In this document: piece after piece, positions 1-8,961 of the stretch | How the letters are laid out: each line of letters starts with the position of its first letter | Position numbering within the stretch: the first letter of the stretch is position 1 | Assembly (NCBI RefSeq): GCF_020829645.1 | Contig: NZ_JAIVFS010000014.1 | Span: 62,001-126,000 of the forward strand | Source of the DNA: Nostoc mirabile CHAB5784 | GTDB lineage: Bacteria > Cyanobacteriota > Cyanobacteriia > Cyanobacteriales > Nostocaceae | Length of the DNA stretch: 64,000 bases | Direction: 5' to 3' | Program-made: the position numbers and the translations under genes | Notes under the pieces: model-generated | The model's input: only the letters and a program-made list of their open reading frames with translations | Databases searched by the model: none | What the model was told of the DNA's origin: nothing

Positions 1-550
1 TAGCTAGGTAATTTTTATTGAGTTGCTCTGGCTTAATTTCTAAATAAACTTTATTCTTTTCTTTATTGCGATAAAGGGTGAACAATCCCCCTGACTTTTG
101 AGTGTCTTTGATTACTTCGTCAAATGGCTCTAAATCATCCTTTGCTGTTGGTGTTTTGCTAGGTTTAGGCTTTTCTGCGGGTTTTGCAACTTGCAAGAAT
201 GGTTGCTGTCCTGCTTTTTTAAGGTCTTTTACTACCCAAATAAACGGTTGAGGCTGTGCGTGTTTATTTTGATTAACCACCCAAACTTGCCCTGACGGTA
301 GCCTCTTTTCCTGAGGAATATTGGTATTCTTTGGCGATAATGCTGAGGTTTTAGTTGAAGAAGTTTCTGTCGTTAACTGACTATTGGATTTCTCTCCACT
401 TCTTGTAACTAAGGCTTCTAGAACCCGCACAGCGTTATGGTTGGCTGCTAATGTATCAATGTTAACAGACGGTGACTTGGCGCTAGCCGTTGCTATTCCT
501 AAAAACAAACCATGTAACAAAATAATATAAAAAGTTAAGCTGTTCTTCAT
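1..550 (-). CDS. N-terminal part of a DUF5117/DUF5118-type zinc metalloprotease (cut by window edge)
   Basis: An open frame starts at ATG 550 on the minus strand and runs off the left edge, so about 183 residues are visible. It begins with a signal-like hydrophobic stretch (MKNSLTFYIILLHGLFLGIA). A low-complexity Ser/Thr/Pro/Lys linker follows, with a PFIWVVKDLKK segment inside it. The segment FDEVIKDTQKSGGLFTLYR then matches, from memory, the start of the catalytic region of cyanobacterial secreted zinc-dependent metalloproteases with DUF5117/DUF5118. The HExxH zinc site would lie outside the window, so activity cannot be judged. GGGGAT just upstream of the start may be the ribosome site. 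Family assignment is fairly good but rests on the N-terminus only. Confidence 0.65.
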   Translation of the reverse strand, partial: MKNSLTFYIILLHGLFLGIATASAKSPSVNIDTLAANHNAVRVLEALVTRSGEKSNSQLTTETSSTKTSALSPKNTNIPQEKRLPSGQVWVVNQNKHAQPQPFIWVVKDLKKAGQQPFLQVAKPAEKPKPSKTPTAKDDLEPFDEVIKDTQKSGGLFTLYRNKEKNKVYLEIKPEQLNKNYLA

Positions 551-1083
551 CCCATGTATCCCCGATAGTTATTCCGTAGTTAATTTTTCACTTTTGCAAA
601 GCTATATAGCCTGCTTTTTATCGATTCTTTCAGATGCTTTAGATCAAGCAGCAAAGTTTAGACTTCAATTTTAGTTGTCATTTTTCCGCAATGTTCACGC
701 TGTTGTACAGTAGGATTCTTCCTAAGAATTGCAACTCTCACAAACAGTAAGTATTATTTTTACATCAGACTAGTAAATATCTTGGAAAAAAAGTATAACA
801 AATTAGCCAAAGGCGGAAAATAACTTGATTCTTGAAAGAATTTTTCTGATGACACTTTATTTGCATCAGGAGAATAAACTTGAGCTTACTACAGGTTAGC
901 GAGAAGCTGCTCTTCAGGAACAGCGTTGGTGTAACCCATCGGAGAAATCGCCAAGGCATGATATTTTTCGTGTAGTATTTATTGATACTATTAATTTTTG
1001 GCAATGGCAAGCAAACTACCATAGAAAAATTTTTAATTCCGGATTATCAAAGCAGTAATTTAAATGTAACAACGGACACAGAA
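551..1083. other. gene-poor spacer upstream of the pentapeptide gene
   Basis: About 530 bases with no convincing gene. It should hold the divergent promoters of the metalloprotease and the pentapeptide gene. A stretch at about 920-1060 reads in one plus frame as an uninterrupted 45-residue run containing INFWQWQ, which might be a gene scrap, but I do not recognise it. Confidence 0.4.
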
Positions 1084-2853
1084 ATGTCAACATATTTATC
1101 TCAAGTTTGGCAACTGCTGAGAAATTATGTGAGGGATATAAGGTTAGAAGAGATGCCAAAGACCACATCTGTAAAAACCGAAGCAGTTTTACCTCTAGGA
1201 AAAAGTATTAAAGAACCCTATAAAAGCGTTAAATTTGGTCAAGATAATTTACAGGAAAGTTTATGGTTTCAAAGGCTGGAAGAAAGTTTAGAAAAATGGA
1301 CAATACCAAAGAGCGGTTTGACTTCTAAAATCGGCGATGGGACATCAGGCACACTATCTTCTGGATTTTCCTTTAGAGTGTGCGATCGCCAGATGCATGA
1401 AGAGATTTATGATTTACTGGGCAATGGGGCGCTGAAACCAGAAATAGTCAACCAACTAATGGAATTGGTTGTGACTGGTCAAAAAATTCGCCCAGAACTG
1501 CTTTTTTGGCGGTTAGAAGATTTTTATCATCGCTGGTCTCAGGGAGAATTTATCGATGGGACACCAGATGATAACCTACCTCAAAAAACAATGTTAAAGC
1601 TAGCGGCGCAAAATATTGCGATCGGGCTGAGACAGGTTGACATATATACAGGGCTAAACGTACTAATTTTACTGTTAGAGTTACACCGCTACGCCCAAGA
1701 GCGAGATCAACTCAAACAAAAAATTACCTTCTATCCATCTGCTCAACCAGACACAGACAATTTTTTCACATCCCAACTGCTGCGGATCATCAACTATAGC
1801 GATGCCCTGGAAATTGGCAATTTTAGCAGTATAGTCGGGCAATTTCTCAGAGGCGGCAACTTTAACGGTGCTTACCTGGGCGATGCCAACCTCACTGGGG
1901 CAGACTTTAGGGGTGCTGACCTAAGCCTTGCTTATCTCGGCGATGCCAACTTAACTGGCGTAAACTTCAGTGGTGCCAACCTTAGCGGTGCCAACCTCGG
2001 CGATACCAACCTCAGTGGTGCCAACCTCAGTGGTGCCAACCTCAGTGGTGCTGACCTCAGCAGCACCAACCTTAGCGGTGCAAACCTTAGCTGTGCCAAC
2101 CTTAGCCGCGCCGACCTCAACCGCGCCGACCTTAGCAGCACCAACCTCAACCGCGCCGACCTCAACCGCGCCGACCTCAACCGCACCGACCTCAGCAGTA
2201 CTAACTTTAGCCATGCCGACCTAAGTAACGCTATCCTTTTCGGTGCAAATCTGAGTGAAGCCAACCTCCGCAGCACCAACCTTAACCATGCCGACCTCTG
2301 TCGTGCCGACCTCAGTGGTGCTGATTTGAGTCACGCCATCCTCAACGGTACTAACCTTAGTGACACAATTCTTTTCAGTACCAACCTTAGTGATGCCATC
2401 CTCATCGCCGCTGACCTCAGCTATGCCAAACTTAACGGTGCCAAGCTTAACAACGCCAGACTCAACGGTGCAATGTTCTTAGGCGCAGACCTCAGTGGTG
2501 TAGACCTGAGTCGGGTAATCCTCAACGAAGCCGACCTCAGTGGGGTGATTCTCAGCGAAGCCGACCTCAGTGGTGCCGACCTCACCGACGCGATCCTTTT
2601 CGGTACAGACTTCAGCTATGCCAACCTTAACAGTGCTAACCTCAGTGGCAGTAACCTCAGTGGTGCTATCCTCAATGGTGCGGATCTTAGCCACAGTAAC
2701 CTTAGCTACGCTATTCTCGGTGGTGCTGACCTTAGCGACGCCAATATGGAAAAAATGACCTGGGGTAAAAAGCAGCAGTGGGAAGGTGTGCGGGGATTAG
2801 AAACAGCAGTTAATGTGCCGGAGGCGTTGAAGGAAGAACTGGGATTGAATTGA
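1084..2853 (+). CDS. pentapeptide-repeat protein, C-terminal half of a NACHT-pentapeptide architecture
   Basis: About 589 residues. Residues 1-250 are helical and contain YDLLGNGALKPEIV, RLEDFYHRWSQGEFID and RQVDIYTGLNVLILL. As I recall, these segments lie between the NACHT ATPase and the pentapeptide tail in large Nostoc STAND-type proteins. From about residue 255 to 570 there are more than 60 A(N/D)LSG-type pentapeptides, predicted to form a right-handed quadrilateral beta-helix for protein contacts. No Walker A or B motif is present, so this looks like an ATPase-less C-terminal half. I chose ATG 1084; an in-frame TTG lies at 982. Neither has a strong ribosome site, so the 5' end may be degraded. 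A NACHT scrap lies downstream at 3234-3671. Confidence 0.75.
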   Translation: MSTYLSQVWQLLRNYVRDIRLEEMPKTTSVKTEAVLPLGKSIKEPYKSVKFGQDNLQESLWFQRLEESLEKWTIPKSGLTSKIGDGTSGTLSSGFSFRVCDRQMHEEIYDLLGNGALKPEIVNQLMELVVTGQKIRPELLFWRLEDFYHRWSQGEFIDGTPDDNLPQKTMLKLAAQNIAIGLRQVDIYTGLNVLILLLELHRYAQERDQLKQKITFYPSAQPDTDNFFTSQLLRIINYSDALEIGNFSSIVGQFLRGGNFNGAYLGDANLTGADFRGADLSLAYLGDANLTGVNFSGANLSGANLGDTNLSGANLSGANLSGADLSSTNLSGANLSCANLSRADLNRADLSSTNLNRADLNRADLNRTDLSSTNFSHADLSNAILFGANLSEANLRSTNLNHADLCRADLSGADLSHAILNGTNLSDTILFSTNLSDAILIAADLSYAKLNGAKLNNARLNGAMFLGADLSGVDLSRVILNEADLSGVILSEADLSGADLTDAILFGTDFSYANLNSANLSGSNLSGAILNGADLSHSNLSYAILGGADLSDANMEKMTWGKKQQWEGVRGLETAVNVPEALKEELGLN

Positions 2854-2894
2854 GGGGGATGAGGGGAAAAGCCAAGCTTTGAACATTACCTTTT

Positions 2895-3097
2895 GAGTTC
2901 TGAACACGACTTTCCGAGTTCTGAACAGGACTTTCCGAGTTCTGAACACGAACTTCCGAGTTCTGAACACGAACTTCCGAGTTCCGAACACCATCGTTCG
3001 AGTTCCGAACACCATCGTTCGAGTTCTGAACACGACCTTCCGAGTTCCGAACACCATCGTTCGAGTTCCGAACCTGACTTTCCGAGTTCTGAACACC
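2895..3097. repeat. 21-bp tandem array, copy 1
   Basis: Nine full 21-bp units (2895-3083) plus a partial tenth. Each begins GAGTTCYGAAC and ends in one of a few variants (CACGACTTTCC, CACCATCGTTC and similar). The core GTTCnGAAC is a perfect inverted repeat recurring every 21 bp, about two helical turns. Because 21 is a multiple of three, the array stays open in several frames (for example as SSEHDFP heptads), so reading frames here prove nothing. Confidence 0.9.
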
Positions 3098-3190
3098 ATC
3101 TATGGATATCTCAGCTTGAATGATGAACTCAGAAACAGCAAATGTCTAATTATTAGCACAGTGCGATCGCCTTTTCTCTTCCTCCGTGTC
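3084..3190. repeat. long direct repeat, left copy
   Basis: The last partial array unit and the following 75 or so bases (through ATGGATATCTCAGCTTGAAT and the HIP1 site at 3163-3170) recur almost unchanged at 3909-4015, offset by exactly 825 bases. The first 88 bases appear identical, then a few mismatches follow. The two copies flank the NACHT fragment. Confidence 0.85.
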
Positions 3191-3233
3191 GCGCCAGTTG
3201 CTTCAAGTCTCTTAACCGCAAGGGCGCACTGGG

Positions 3234-3671
3234 TTACGGGATCTAGACTCTTTTGAATCGCGTTTAGAAAACACTTTAGAAGCAAAACTGAAAATTAGTT
3301 TTATTCAAAATGATGAAAACTGGTTGACGAATAAAAATACCCGTTTCTTGTTTATCCTTGACGGGTTTGATGAATTGCATATTGAGGCTAGAACCAACGT
3401 CAATCTAGAAGCATTTATCAAACAAGTCTCTGGATTTCAGCAGGAGTGCAAAAATTACCCGGAAATGGGACATCGGGTGTTAATCACTGGTAGGTCGATG
3501 TCTTTACAAGGTATCCCTTACTTGCCCCGCAATTTAGAGCGGGTGGAAATTGTCGAAATGGATGGACAACTCCAACAAAAATGGTTAGATAAGTGGGAAG
3601 AATTACCAGCTAATAAAGGGAAAACCGCAGCCTTGAAGCAGTTTTTACAAAGTGATCGACTTGAACTTTAG
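3234..3671 (+). pseudogene. NACHT ATPase domain fragment
   Basis: An open frame of about 145 codons with no start codon at its homologous beginning. It reads LRDLDSFESRLENTLEAKL, then FLFILDGFDEL (hydrophobic strand plus DGFDE, a NACHT-type Walker B) and HRVLITGRS (sensor strand). It stops at TAG 3669. The Walker A segment, the winged helix and everything downstream are missing. This piece normally precedes the region found at 1084-2853, yet here it lies downstream on the same strand, so the parent gene was rearranged. The fragment sits between two 21-bp arrays with identical 3' flanks. It is probably not expressed as a working protein. Confidence 0.7.
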
Positions 3672-3719
3672 TTCAAGACAGGGAGAGGTTCGTCGAACTC
3701 ACGGTGAACATCATCTTCC

Positions 3720-3922
3720 GAGTTCTGAACACGACTTTCCGAGTTCCGAACACGACTTTCCGAGTTCCGAACACCAACTTCCGAGTTCCGAACACGACTT
3801 TCCGAGTTCCGAACACCAACTTCCGAGTTCCGAACACCATCGTTCGAGTTCTGAACACGACCTTCCGAGTTCCGAACACCATCGTTCGAGTTCTGAACAC
3901 GACCTTCCGAGTTCTGAACACC
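3720..3922. repeat. 21-bp tandem array, copy 2
   Basis: Nine full units (3720-3908) plus a partial tenth, the same count as copy 1. A degenerate unit precedes it at about 3703-3719. The units use the same GAGTTCYGAAC core and the same variant endings in a different order. Confidence 0.9.
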
Positions 3923-4015
3923 ATCTATGGATATCTCAGCTTGAATGATGAACTCAGAAACAGCAAATGTCTAATTATTAGCACAGTGCGATCGCCTCTT
4001 CTCTTCCTCTGTGTC
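3909..4015. repeat. long direct repeat, right copy
   Basis: Near-identical to 3084-3190. It runs on into CCTCTGCGCCTCTGCGGTT, a dispersed Nostoc-type repeat that also occurs at 13725-13758 (reverse) and 63158-63190. Confidence 0.85.
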
Positions 4016-4112
4016 CTCTGCGCCTCTGCGGTTCGTCATTCTTCGGCATATCCCGCTTGCTAGAGTGTGAGTAGTTCACGTAAAATATAATGCCATTGTT
4101 GCGGCAGTTCTC

Positions 4113-5183
4113 ATGACCTCATCTGCGTCGTTTGACACATTAGAGTCTTTACAGGCGAATATCGCTGAATTGATCGCTCAGTTACCGACATTAAAAAATC
4201 GGCAATTTATTCAGCAAGCACTTGCTACTATCGTTCGTCTAGCTGATACCGAAATTGAGCGTCTCGACTGGAAAATATTGTCGGCTGCTTTAGCAGATAT
4301 GGAGCGCGGCTTCCAACTCTTTTATAATTACCGACACGTTCGCAAAATCACCGTCTTCGGTTCTGCTCGTCTAGCGCCAGATACACCAGAGTACCAAATG
4401 GCCCTTGAGTTTGCTCGCGCTGTTTCTGAATTAGGATTCATGGTGATGACCGGCGGTGGCGGTGGAATCATGCAGGCGGGTCATGAAGGGGCTGGGCGAG
4501 AAAATTCCTTTGGATTAAACATTCAGTTACCCTTTGAGCAAAAAGCGAACCCGTTTATAGAGGGTGATCCCAAGCTAATTAACTTCAAATATTTCTTTAC
4601 CCGCAAGCTGTTTCTCCTCAAAGAAAGTGATGCTATAGCCTTATTTCCGGGAGGTTTTGGCACTCAAGATGAAGCTTTTGAATGCATGACATTAACCCAG
4701 AATGGTAAATTTGGCCCAGTACCTCTAGTTTTAATCGATCGCCCTGGTGGTGATTACTGGCGGTCTTGGAGCGAATACATTCATAAGCAACTAGTGCAAA
4801 ATGGTCTTGTCAGTCCTGAAGACCCTAGCCTTTACACGGTAACAGACAACTTGGATGTGGCTTATGATGCCATTACTCGTTTTTACCAGGTTTATCACTC
4901 TTGTCGATATGTAGGCGATAAATTAGTCATCCGCCTGAAGACAGATATATCAGACGCTCAGGTAGAGCAACTGAATGCTAATTTCAGCGACATTATTATT
5001 CAAGGACGGATTGAAAAAAGTCAGGCATTACCTCAAGAAGCACAAGATGAAACTGTTGGACTACCCCGGCTCATTTTGTACTTCAATCAACGCGACTTGG
5101 GGCGCTTGTATCAGATGATTGCCACAATTAACCGGATGGGTACTCCTTCAGCAGAGGATGCAGCGCATCCAGAAAGAAAGTAG
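4113..5183 (+). CDS. LOG family (TIGR00730-type) nucleotide 5'-monophosphate phosphoribohydrolase-like protein
   Basis: 356 residues from ATG 4113. The Rossmann-like core holds ITVFGSARLAPDTPEY, then VMTGGGGGIMQAGHEGAG, and the family signature PGGFGTQDEAFE at about residue 180. LOG enzymes cleave nucleoside 5'-monophosphates to free base and ribose 5-phosphate, so a role in nucleotide salvage or cytokinin-like metabolism is a family-level inference. It is longer than minimal LOG proteins (about 190 residues), with helical extensions at both ends, as in the larger cyanobacterial members. Expected substrate residues (R and E of the signature) are present. It stands alone, with repeat-rich spacers on both sides. 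Confidence 0.85.
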   Translation: MTSSASFDTLESLQANIAELIAQLPTLKNRQFIQQALATIVRLADTEIERLDWKILSAALADMERGFQLFYNYRHVRKITVFGSARLAPDTPEYQMALEFARAVSELGFMVMTGGGGGIMQAGHEGAGRENSFGLNIQLPFEQKANPFIEGDPKLINFKYFFTRKLFLLKESDAIALFPGGFGTQDEAFECMTLTQNGKFGPVPLVLIDRPGGDYWRSWSEYIHKQLVQNGLVSPEDPSLYTVTDNLDVAYDAITRFYQVYHSCRYVGDKLVIRLKTDISDAQVEQLNANFSDIIIQGRIEKSQALPQEAQDETVGLPRLILYFNQRDLGRLYQMIATINRMGTPSAEDAAHPERK

Positions 5184-5191
5184 GTGTTAGC

Positions 5192-5230
5192 TAATTCGTA
5201 ATTCGTAATTCGTAATTCGTAATTTGTAAT
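5192..5230. repeat. heptamer STRR (TAATTCG)n
   Basis: Four perfect and one imperfect TAATTCG units directly after the LOG gene. The complementary array CGAATTA lies at 5369-5400, so a transcript could fold into a long hairpin. Confidence 0.9.
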
Positions 5231-5368
5231 GACGCTCACGGACTCCTTCTCTTTGAGACGCTAAGAGCGAACGCGCTGCGCTAAGGTAATTTTAGGGTTT
5301 GAGTCCCGTATTAAATTCTAAAATTGTTGCTCTATAATTAGTCGGGGTAGGAATCCTTAACTAATTCA

Positions 5369-5400
5369 ATTACGAATTACGAATTACGAATTACGAATTA
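5369..5400. repeat. heptamer STRR (CGAATTA)n, inverted partner of 5192-5230
   Basis: About four CGAATTA units, the reverse complement of the array at 5192. The 138 bases between hold a dispersed repeat (about 5240-5285, GAGACGCTAAGAGCGAACGC) and ATTTTAG/CTAAAAT inverted repeats. Confidence 0.9.
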
Positions 5401-5634
5401 TTTTGATGAGATGCGATCGCTTCATACCTGTCCATAAACTTTTCTCATAACTAATTCATATCATTACCTCAGCTAGAGATTTTTTATTCCCATGCGGTTA
5501 TCTTCCTGAGCAATGGGCATTTTGGCATTGTCAAAGGAGCCGCGAAAACAATATGATTCACCCTACTTACAGATGAGAAAAACAGCAGTTATTATGACTC
5601 AATACTGATTCTTGTAAAAAAGCTTGTATATTAG

Positions 5635-5650
5635 CACAGTAAACACTGTG
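5635..5650 (+). promoter_or_regulatory. perfect inverted repeat CACAGT-AAAC-ACTGTG before dacB
   Basis: A 6+6 palindrome starting two bases after a TATATT (5627-5632) that could be a -10 element, about 25 bases before the dacB start. The position would suit a repressor operator. No -35 element is clear, so this is only a candidate. Confidence 0.35.
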
Positions 5651-5675
5651 TCACATCTTATCAGAGGAATAGAAC

Positions 5676-6998
5676 ATGCTGGAATTATTGGGTTCAGGTT
5701 TGGTGTCGCTCTGGCTAGAGATGGCCGGGGTACAAATCAAACCTCTAGATGCCTTAGATGCTTTGACTTGGCAAAGTAGCCCTGGCTTGGTTCTTGCCCC
5801 TGATCCTAATCCAACTGGAGCTACTACGGTGCAGGAATATCTGAAACAGCTAGTAACATCGAAACTGATAGCGCAAAATCTGGCCCAGAGTCAGGGAATT
5901 TGGATGCAGTCGGGGCCGATGCTGATGGCAAATCACCAAGGTACAACACCTCTGCCAGCTGCCTCTTTAACCAAAATTGCTACTTCACTAGTTGCTTTGA
6001 AAACTTGGGGGCCAGACTACCAATTTGATACCTTAGTTAGTGCCACTAGGCCAGTGGTAAATGGGGTTGTGCAGGGCGATTTGGTAATTACTGGTGGTGG
6101 CGATCCTTTGTTTGTTTGGGAAGAAGCGATCGCTGTTGGTAATACTCTCAATAAAATGGGTATCAAGCAGGTAAAGGGAAATTTGATCGTTAATGGCAGT
6201 TTTGCCATGAATTTCCAACGTCAGCCGATGCTAGCAGGTATGATGCTCAAGCAAACACTAAATCGTGCGACTTGGGCCCGCCCCGCTATTTATACACACT
6301 CAATCATGCCCAAGGGAACGCCCAAGCCTCAAGTTGTCATTGCTGGTGCGGTGAAAGTTGAGGCGCAACCAAACCCTCGACAAACTTTGTTATTGCGTCA
6401 TCGCTCATTGCCCTTGAAACAACTAATCAAGGAAATGAATGTTTATAGTAACAACGATATGGCAGAGATGCTAGCAGACTCAGTGGGAGGAGCCACTGTA
6501 GTGCAATCAACTGCTGCTCACCTTGCGAGAGTGCCACAACTAGAAATTCAGTTAATCAATGGTTCTGGATTAGGGCCGGAAAATCGCATTTCTCCCAGGG
6601 CTGCTTGTGCCATGTTGATGGCTATTCAAGGTGAAGCATCTGCCCATCAACTGAATCTGGCTGACTTGTTCCCCATGTCTGGATTTGATCACAGGGGGAC
6701 ACTATATTCCAGACACATTCCCCTTGCTACTGTGATTAAAACTGGCACTCTGCGGGATGTGAGCGCTTTGGCGGGAGTGATGCCCACACGCGATCGCGGT
6801 TTGGTTTGGTTTGCTATTATCAACCGGGGGACAAATGTCTGGGGTTTGCGGACTGGACAAGATCAACTGTTGCAAAGTGTTGTAAAACAATTACAACTAC
6901 CTCCAACTGTTCCTGTTACCCTAACTCCCCACTCAGCCATCAACTCTTTACCCCAACTAGGCGCAGCTAATCGGAATGAAATTTTATTCAAAAGTTAG
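5676..6998 (+). CDS. dacB: D-alanyl-D-alanine carboxypeptidase/endopeptidase (PBP4 type, family S13)
   Basis: 440 residues. The three penicillin-binding motifs are in order: SLTK near residue 97 (nucleophile Ser), SNND near 257 (SxN), and KTGTL near 355 (KTG box). The enzyme trims or cuts D-Ala peptide links of peptidoglycan in the periplasm. The N-terminus (MLELLGSGLVSLWLEMAG) is mildly hydrophobic and less clear than a standard signal peptide. AGAGGAA ten bases upstream of ATG 5676 supports the start. The inverted repeat at 5635-5650 lies in its likely promoter. Confidence 0.9.
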   Translation: MLELLGSGLVSLWLEMAGVQIKPLDALDALTWQSSPGLVLAPDPNPTGATTVQEYLKQLVTSKLIAQNLAQSQGIWMQSGPMLMANHQGTTPLPAASLTKIATSLVALKTWGPDYQFDTLVSATRPVVNGVVQGDLVITGGGDPLFVWEEAIAVGNTLNKMGIKQVKGNLIVNGSFAMNFQRQPMLAGMMLKQTLNRATWARPAIYTHSIMPKGTPKPQVVIAGAVKVEAQPNPRQTLLLRHRSLPLKQLIKEMNVYSNNDMAEMLADSVGGATVVQSTAAHLARVPQLEIQLINGSGLGPENRISPRAACAMLMAIQGEASAHQLNLADLFPMSGFDHRGTLYSRHIPLATVIKTGTLRDVSALAGVMPTRDRGLVWFAIINRGTNVWGLRTGQDQLLQSVVKQLQLPPTVPVTLTPHSAINSLPQLGAANRNEILFKS

Positions 6999-7287
6999 TT
7001 CATCTATAGTTCACCGTTAGAACAGAGAGTAAGCCAGTCTCATTCGCAATCCAAAAGTTTTATTGATGGGTAAAAACCGAACTTGTAAAGGGTAAATGTC
7101 CATAATAGCTTTTGGGTTAAATTTTCTATTAACTTGATTACAGGTAGTTCGCAAAATGCCCTAACCCCATTATTGGGGAGAGCAGGCGAAACCCCAAGTA
7201 AAAAGCCAACGTCAATTTTGTAAAAATAACTGTAAATAGATTTGTCACGACTAAGCAACAATTAAGCTTATAAATCAGGTTGTGATT
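6999..7287. other. spacer between dacB and the HtrA gene
   Basis: Roughly 290 bases without a gene. It presumably carries the HtrA promoter. No clear terminator or operator was seen. Confidence 0.4.
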
Positions 7288-8505
7288 ATGCGATTTCTCA
7301 AATTACCCAGGTCTTTACGCCAACTCAGTACTCATGTTTTAGCGATCGCGCTAGGGGTTCTGCTAACCGTTAGCACATTGCAAGTGTTGCCCTCGCAAGC
7401 CGAACCAGCACCCCCAGTAATTGTTAGAGATACTTCACAACTGATTGCCCAACGGCAATCACCAGCCACTGCTGCGATCGGTAACACCAGCTTTGTGACA
7501 GCAGCAGTGAATCGTGTTGGTTCAGCAGTTGTTCGGATTGATACTGAGCGGACAATTACTCGTCGCGTTGATCCATTTTTGGAAGACCCCTTTTTCCGTC
7601 GGTTTTTTGGTGACGGTTTCTCTCAACAGATGCCTCCAGAGCAGCAGTTACGCGGTGTAGGCTCAGGTTTCATTATTGACAAGAGCGGGTTAGTTCTGAC
7701 TAATGCTCATGTGGTTGATAAAGCTGATAAAGTAACAGTCCGGCTCAAAGATGGTCGCACCTTTGAAGGGAAAGTTCAAGGCATTGATGAAGTCACAGAT
7801 TTGGCAGTAGTCAAAATTAATGCTGGTAACGATTTACCAGTAGCGCCCTTGGGTTCTTCCAGTAACGTCCAAGTAGGAGACTGGGCGATCGCAGTTGGTA
7901 ATCCTTTGGGATTTGATAACACCGTTACCTTGGGAATTGTCAGTACCCTCAAACGTTCTAGCGCTCAAGTCGGCATTAGCGATAAACGCTTGGATTTCAT
8001 TCAAACAGACGCCGCCATTAACCCTGGTAACTCTGGCGGGCCACTATTGAATGGCCAAGGTGAAGTGATTGGCATTAACACAGCCATTCGTCCTGACGCG
8101 ATGGGTATTGGGTTTGCAATTCCTATTGATAAAGCTAAAGCGATCGCCGCCCAACTGCAACGTGATGGCAAAGTTGCTCACCCCTATCTAGGTGTGCAAA
8201 TGCTAACTTTGACACCCGAACTTGCCAAGCAAAATAACACCGATCCCAATTCTCCTATTCAGATACCAGAAATTAATGGTGTTTTTGTCATGCGAGTTGT
8301 CCCCAATTCTCCAGCAGCATCTGCGGGTATCCGGCGTGGGGATGTAATTCTTCAAGTTGATGGTAAAGCTATTACCAGTGCTGAACAATTACAGAACGTT
8401 GTGGAAGACAGTCGTCTTGGTCAAGTATTACAGGTGAAAGTGCAACGAGGTAATCAGACACAGCAGCTTTCAGTCCGCACAGCCGAGTTGCAAAATGCTT
8501 CGTAG
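7288..8505 (+). CDS. HtrA/HhoA-type serine protease with PDZ domain
   Basis: About 405 residues from ATG 7288; an in-frame GTG at 7282 is too close to the AGG ribosome site. Residues 10-35 are a signal or anchor segment ending in SQAEP. The trypsin-like triad is visible: His about 141 (TNAHVVD), Asp about 171 (DLAVVK), Ser about 249 (GNSGGP). One PDZ domain follows at about 295-395 ([19 protein letters not shown]). This is the one-PDZ cyanobacterial HhoA/HhoB/HtrA layout, a periplasmic or thylakoid-lumen protease for damaged proteins. Which of the three paralogues it is cannot be told from this sequence. Confidence 0.92.
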   Translation: MRFLKLPRSLRQLSTHVLAIALGVLLTVSTLQVLPSQAEPAPPVIVRDTSQLIAQRQSPATAAIGNTSFVTAAVNRVGSAVVRIDTERTITRRVDPFLEDPFFRRFFGDGFSQQMPPEQQLRGVGSGFIIDKSGLVLTNAHVVDKADKVTVRLKDGRTFEGKVQGIDEVTDLAVVKINAGNDLPVAPLGSSSNVQVGDWAIAVGNPLGFDNTVTLGIVSTLKRSSAQVGISDKRLDFIQTDAAINPGNSGGPLLNGQGEVIGINTAIRPDAMGIGFAIPIDKAKAIAAQLQRDGKVAHPYLGVQMLTLTPELAKQNNTDPNSPIQIPEINGVFVMRVVPNSPAASAGIRRGDVILQVDGKAITSAEQLQNVVEDSRLGQVLQVKVQRGNQTQQLSVRTAELQNAS

Positions 8506-8544
8506 AGGAGCAATATAGCCGATTTTAATTGTGTGGAATAGTAG

Positions 8545-8565
8545 GGGCACAGCAATGCTGTGCCC
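8545..8565. terminator. GC-rich hairpin after the HtrA gene
   Basis: GGGCACAGCA and TGCTGTGCCC form a 10-bp stem around a single base, 40 bases past the stop codon. No long U run follows. It could end transcription but is also a common dispersed palindrome type. Confidence 0.45.
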
Positions 8566-8631
8566 TTACTGCGTGTTGTATACAAAATGACAATTCGATA
8601 GAAGACTTGACATTATCATACAAGAAAAAAA

Positions 8632-8952
8632 TACAATGATATGCCAATAATTGAATCGATAAGTTTTCAAGGATTGAATTTAGTTCCTTTTCAAATAAAC
8701 CCACACTATACAAATGCAGTAATCCCAAATCACAATGGAGAGACAAGAGAACAAAGACTGGAAGAATTCTTAGTTTTCAATCCAGATATTTATGTTGTAG
8801 GGTTGCCGGAAGGAACAATGTTAAAAATTGAAGATTCATCTATCAGATTGATTGGCAACAAAACGATATATTTATTCAAGTTTGGAGAAAAAAAAGAGTA
8901 TTATCCTAATGATAATTTGGATTTTCTTCTTGAAAGAGTTTCTTCTGGATGA
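8632..8952 (+). pseudogene. C-terminal remnant of peptidase E (family S51)
   Basis: About 107 codons reading YNDMPIIE, then LNLVPFQINPHYTNA, HNGETREQRLEEFL and VVGLPEGTML. These match, from memory, the last 45 percent of PepE-type aspartyl dipeptidases (about 230 residues). The N-terminal half with the catalytic Ser is absent, and upstream DNA shows no continuation. The ATG at 8641 falls in the middle of the conserved NDMPI segment, so it is not an ancestral start. A translated product would be inactive. Confidence 0.65.
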
Positions 8953-8961
8953 TGACCATTT

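Noticed and set aside
765..1022. 85-codon minus-strand frame in the first spacer
   Set aside because: Unremarkable composition, no ribosome site, no recognisable motif, and it overlaps the upstream region of the pentapeptide gene.
1932..2279. Long open frames on the minus strand and in other plus frames across the pentapeptide gene
   Set aside because: They are shadows of 15-bp periodic coding DNA and translate to low-complexity LRSARLR or VGAVEVGA runs.
2797..3123. Open frames across the 21-bp arrays (SSEHDFP or RTRKVVF heptads)
   Set aside because: A 21-bp period keeps frames open automatically; several frames on both strands are open, and no start context or family match exists.
2895..3922. 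21-bp arrays considered as CRISPR
   Set aside because: The units are contiguous without unique spacers, and no cas genes are nearby.
5286..5330. GGGTTTGAGTCCC as a tRNA T-arm
   Set aside because: It lies within ATTTTAG...CTAAAAT inverted repeats and has no other tRNA arms.
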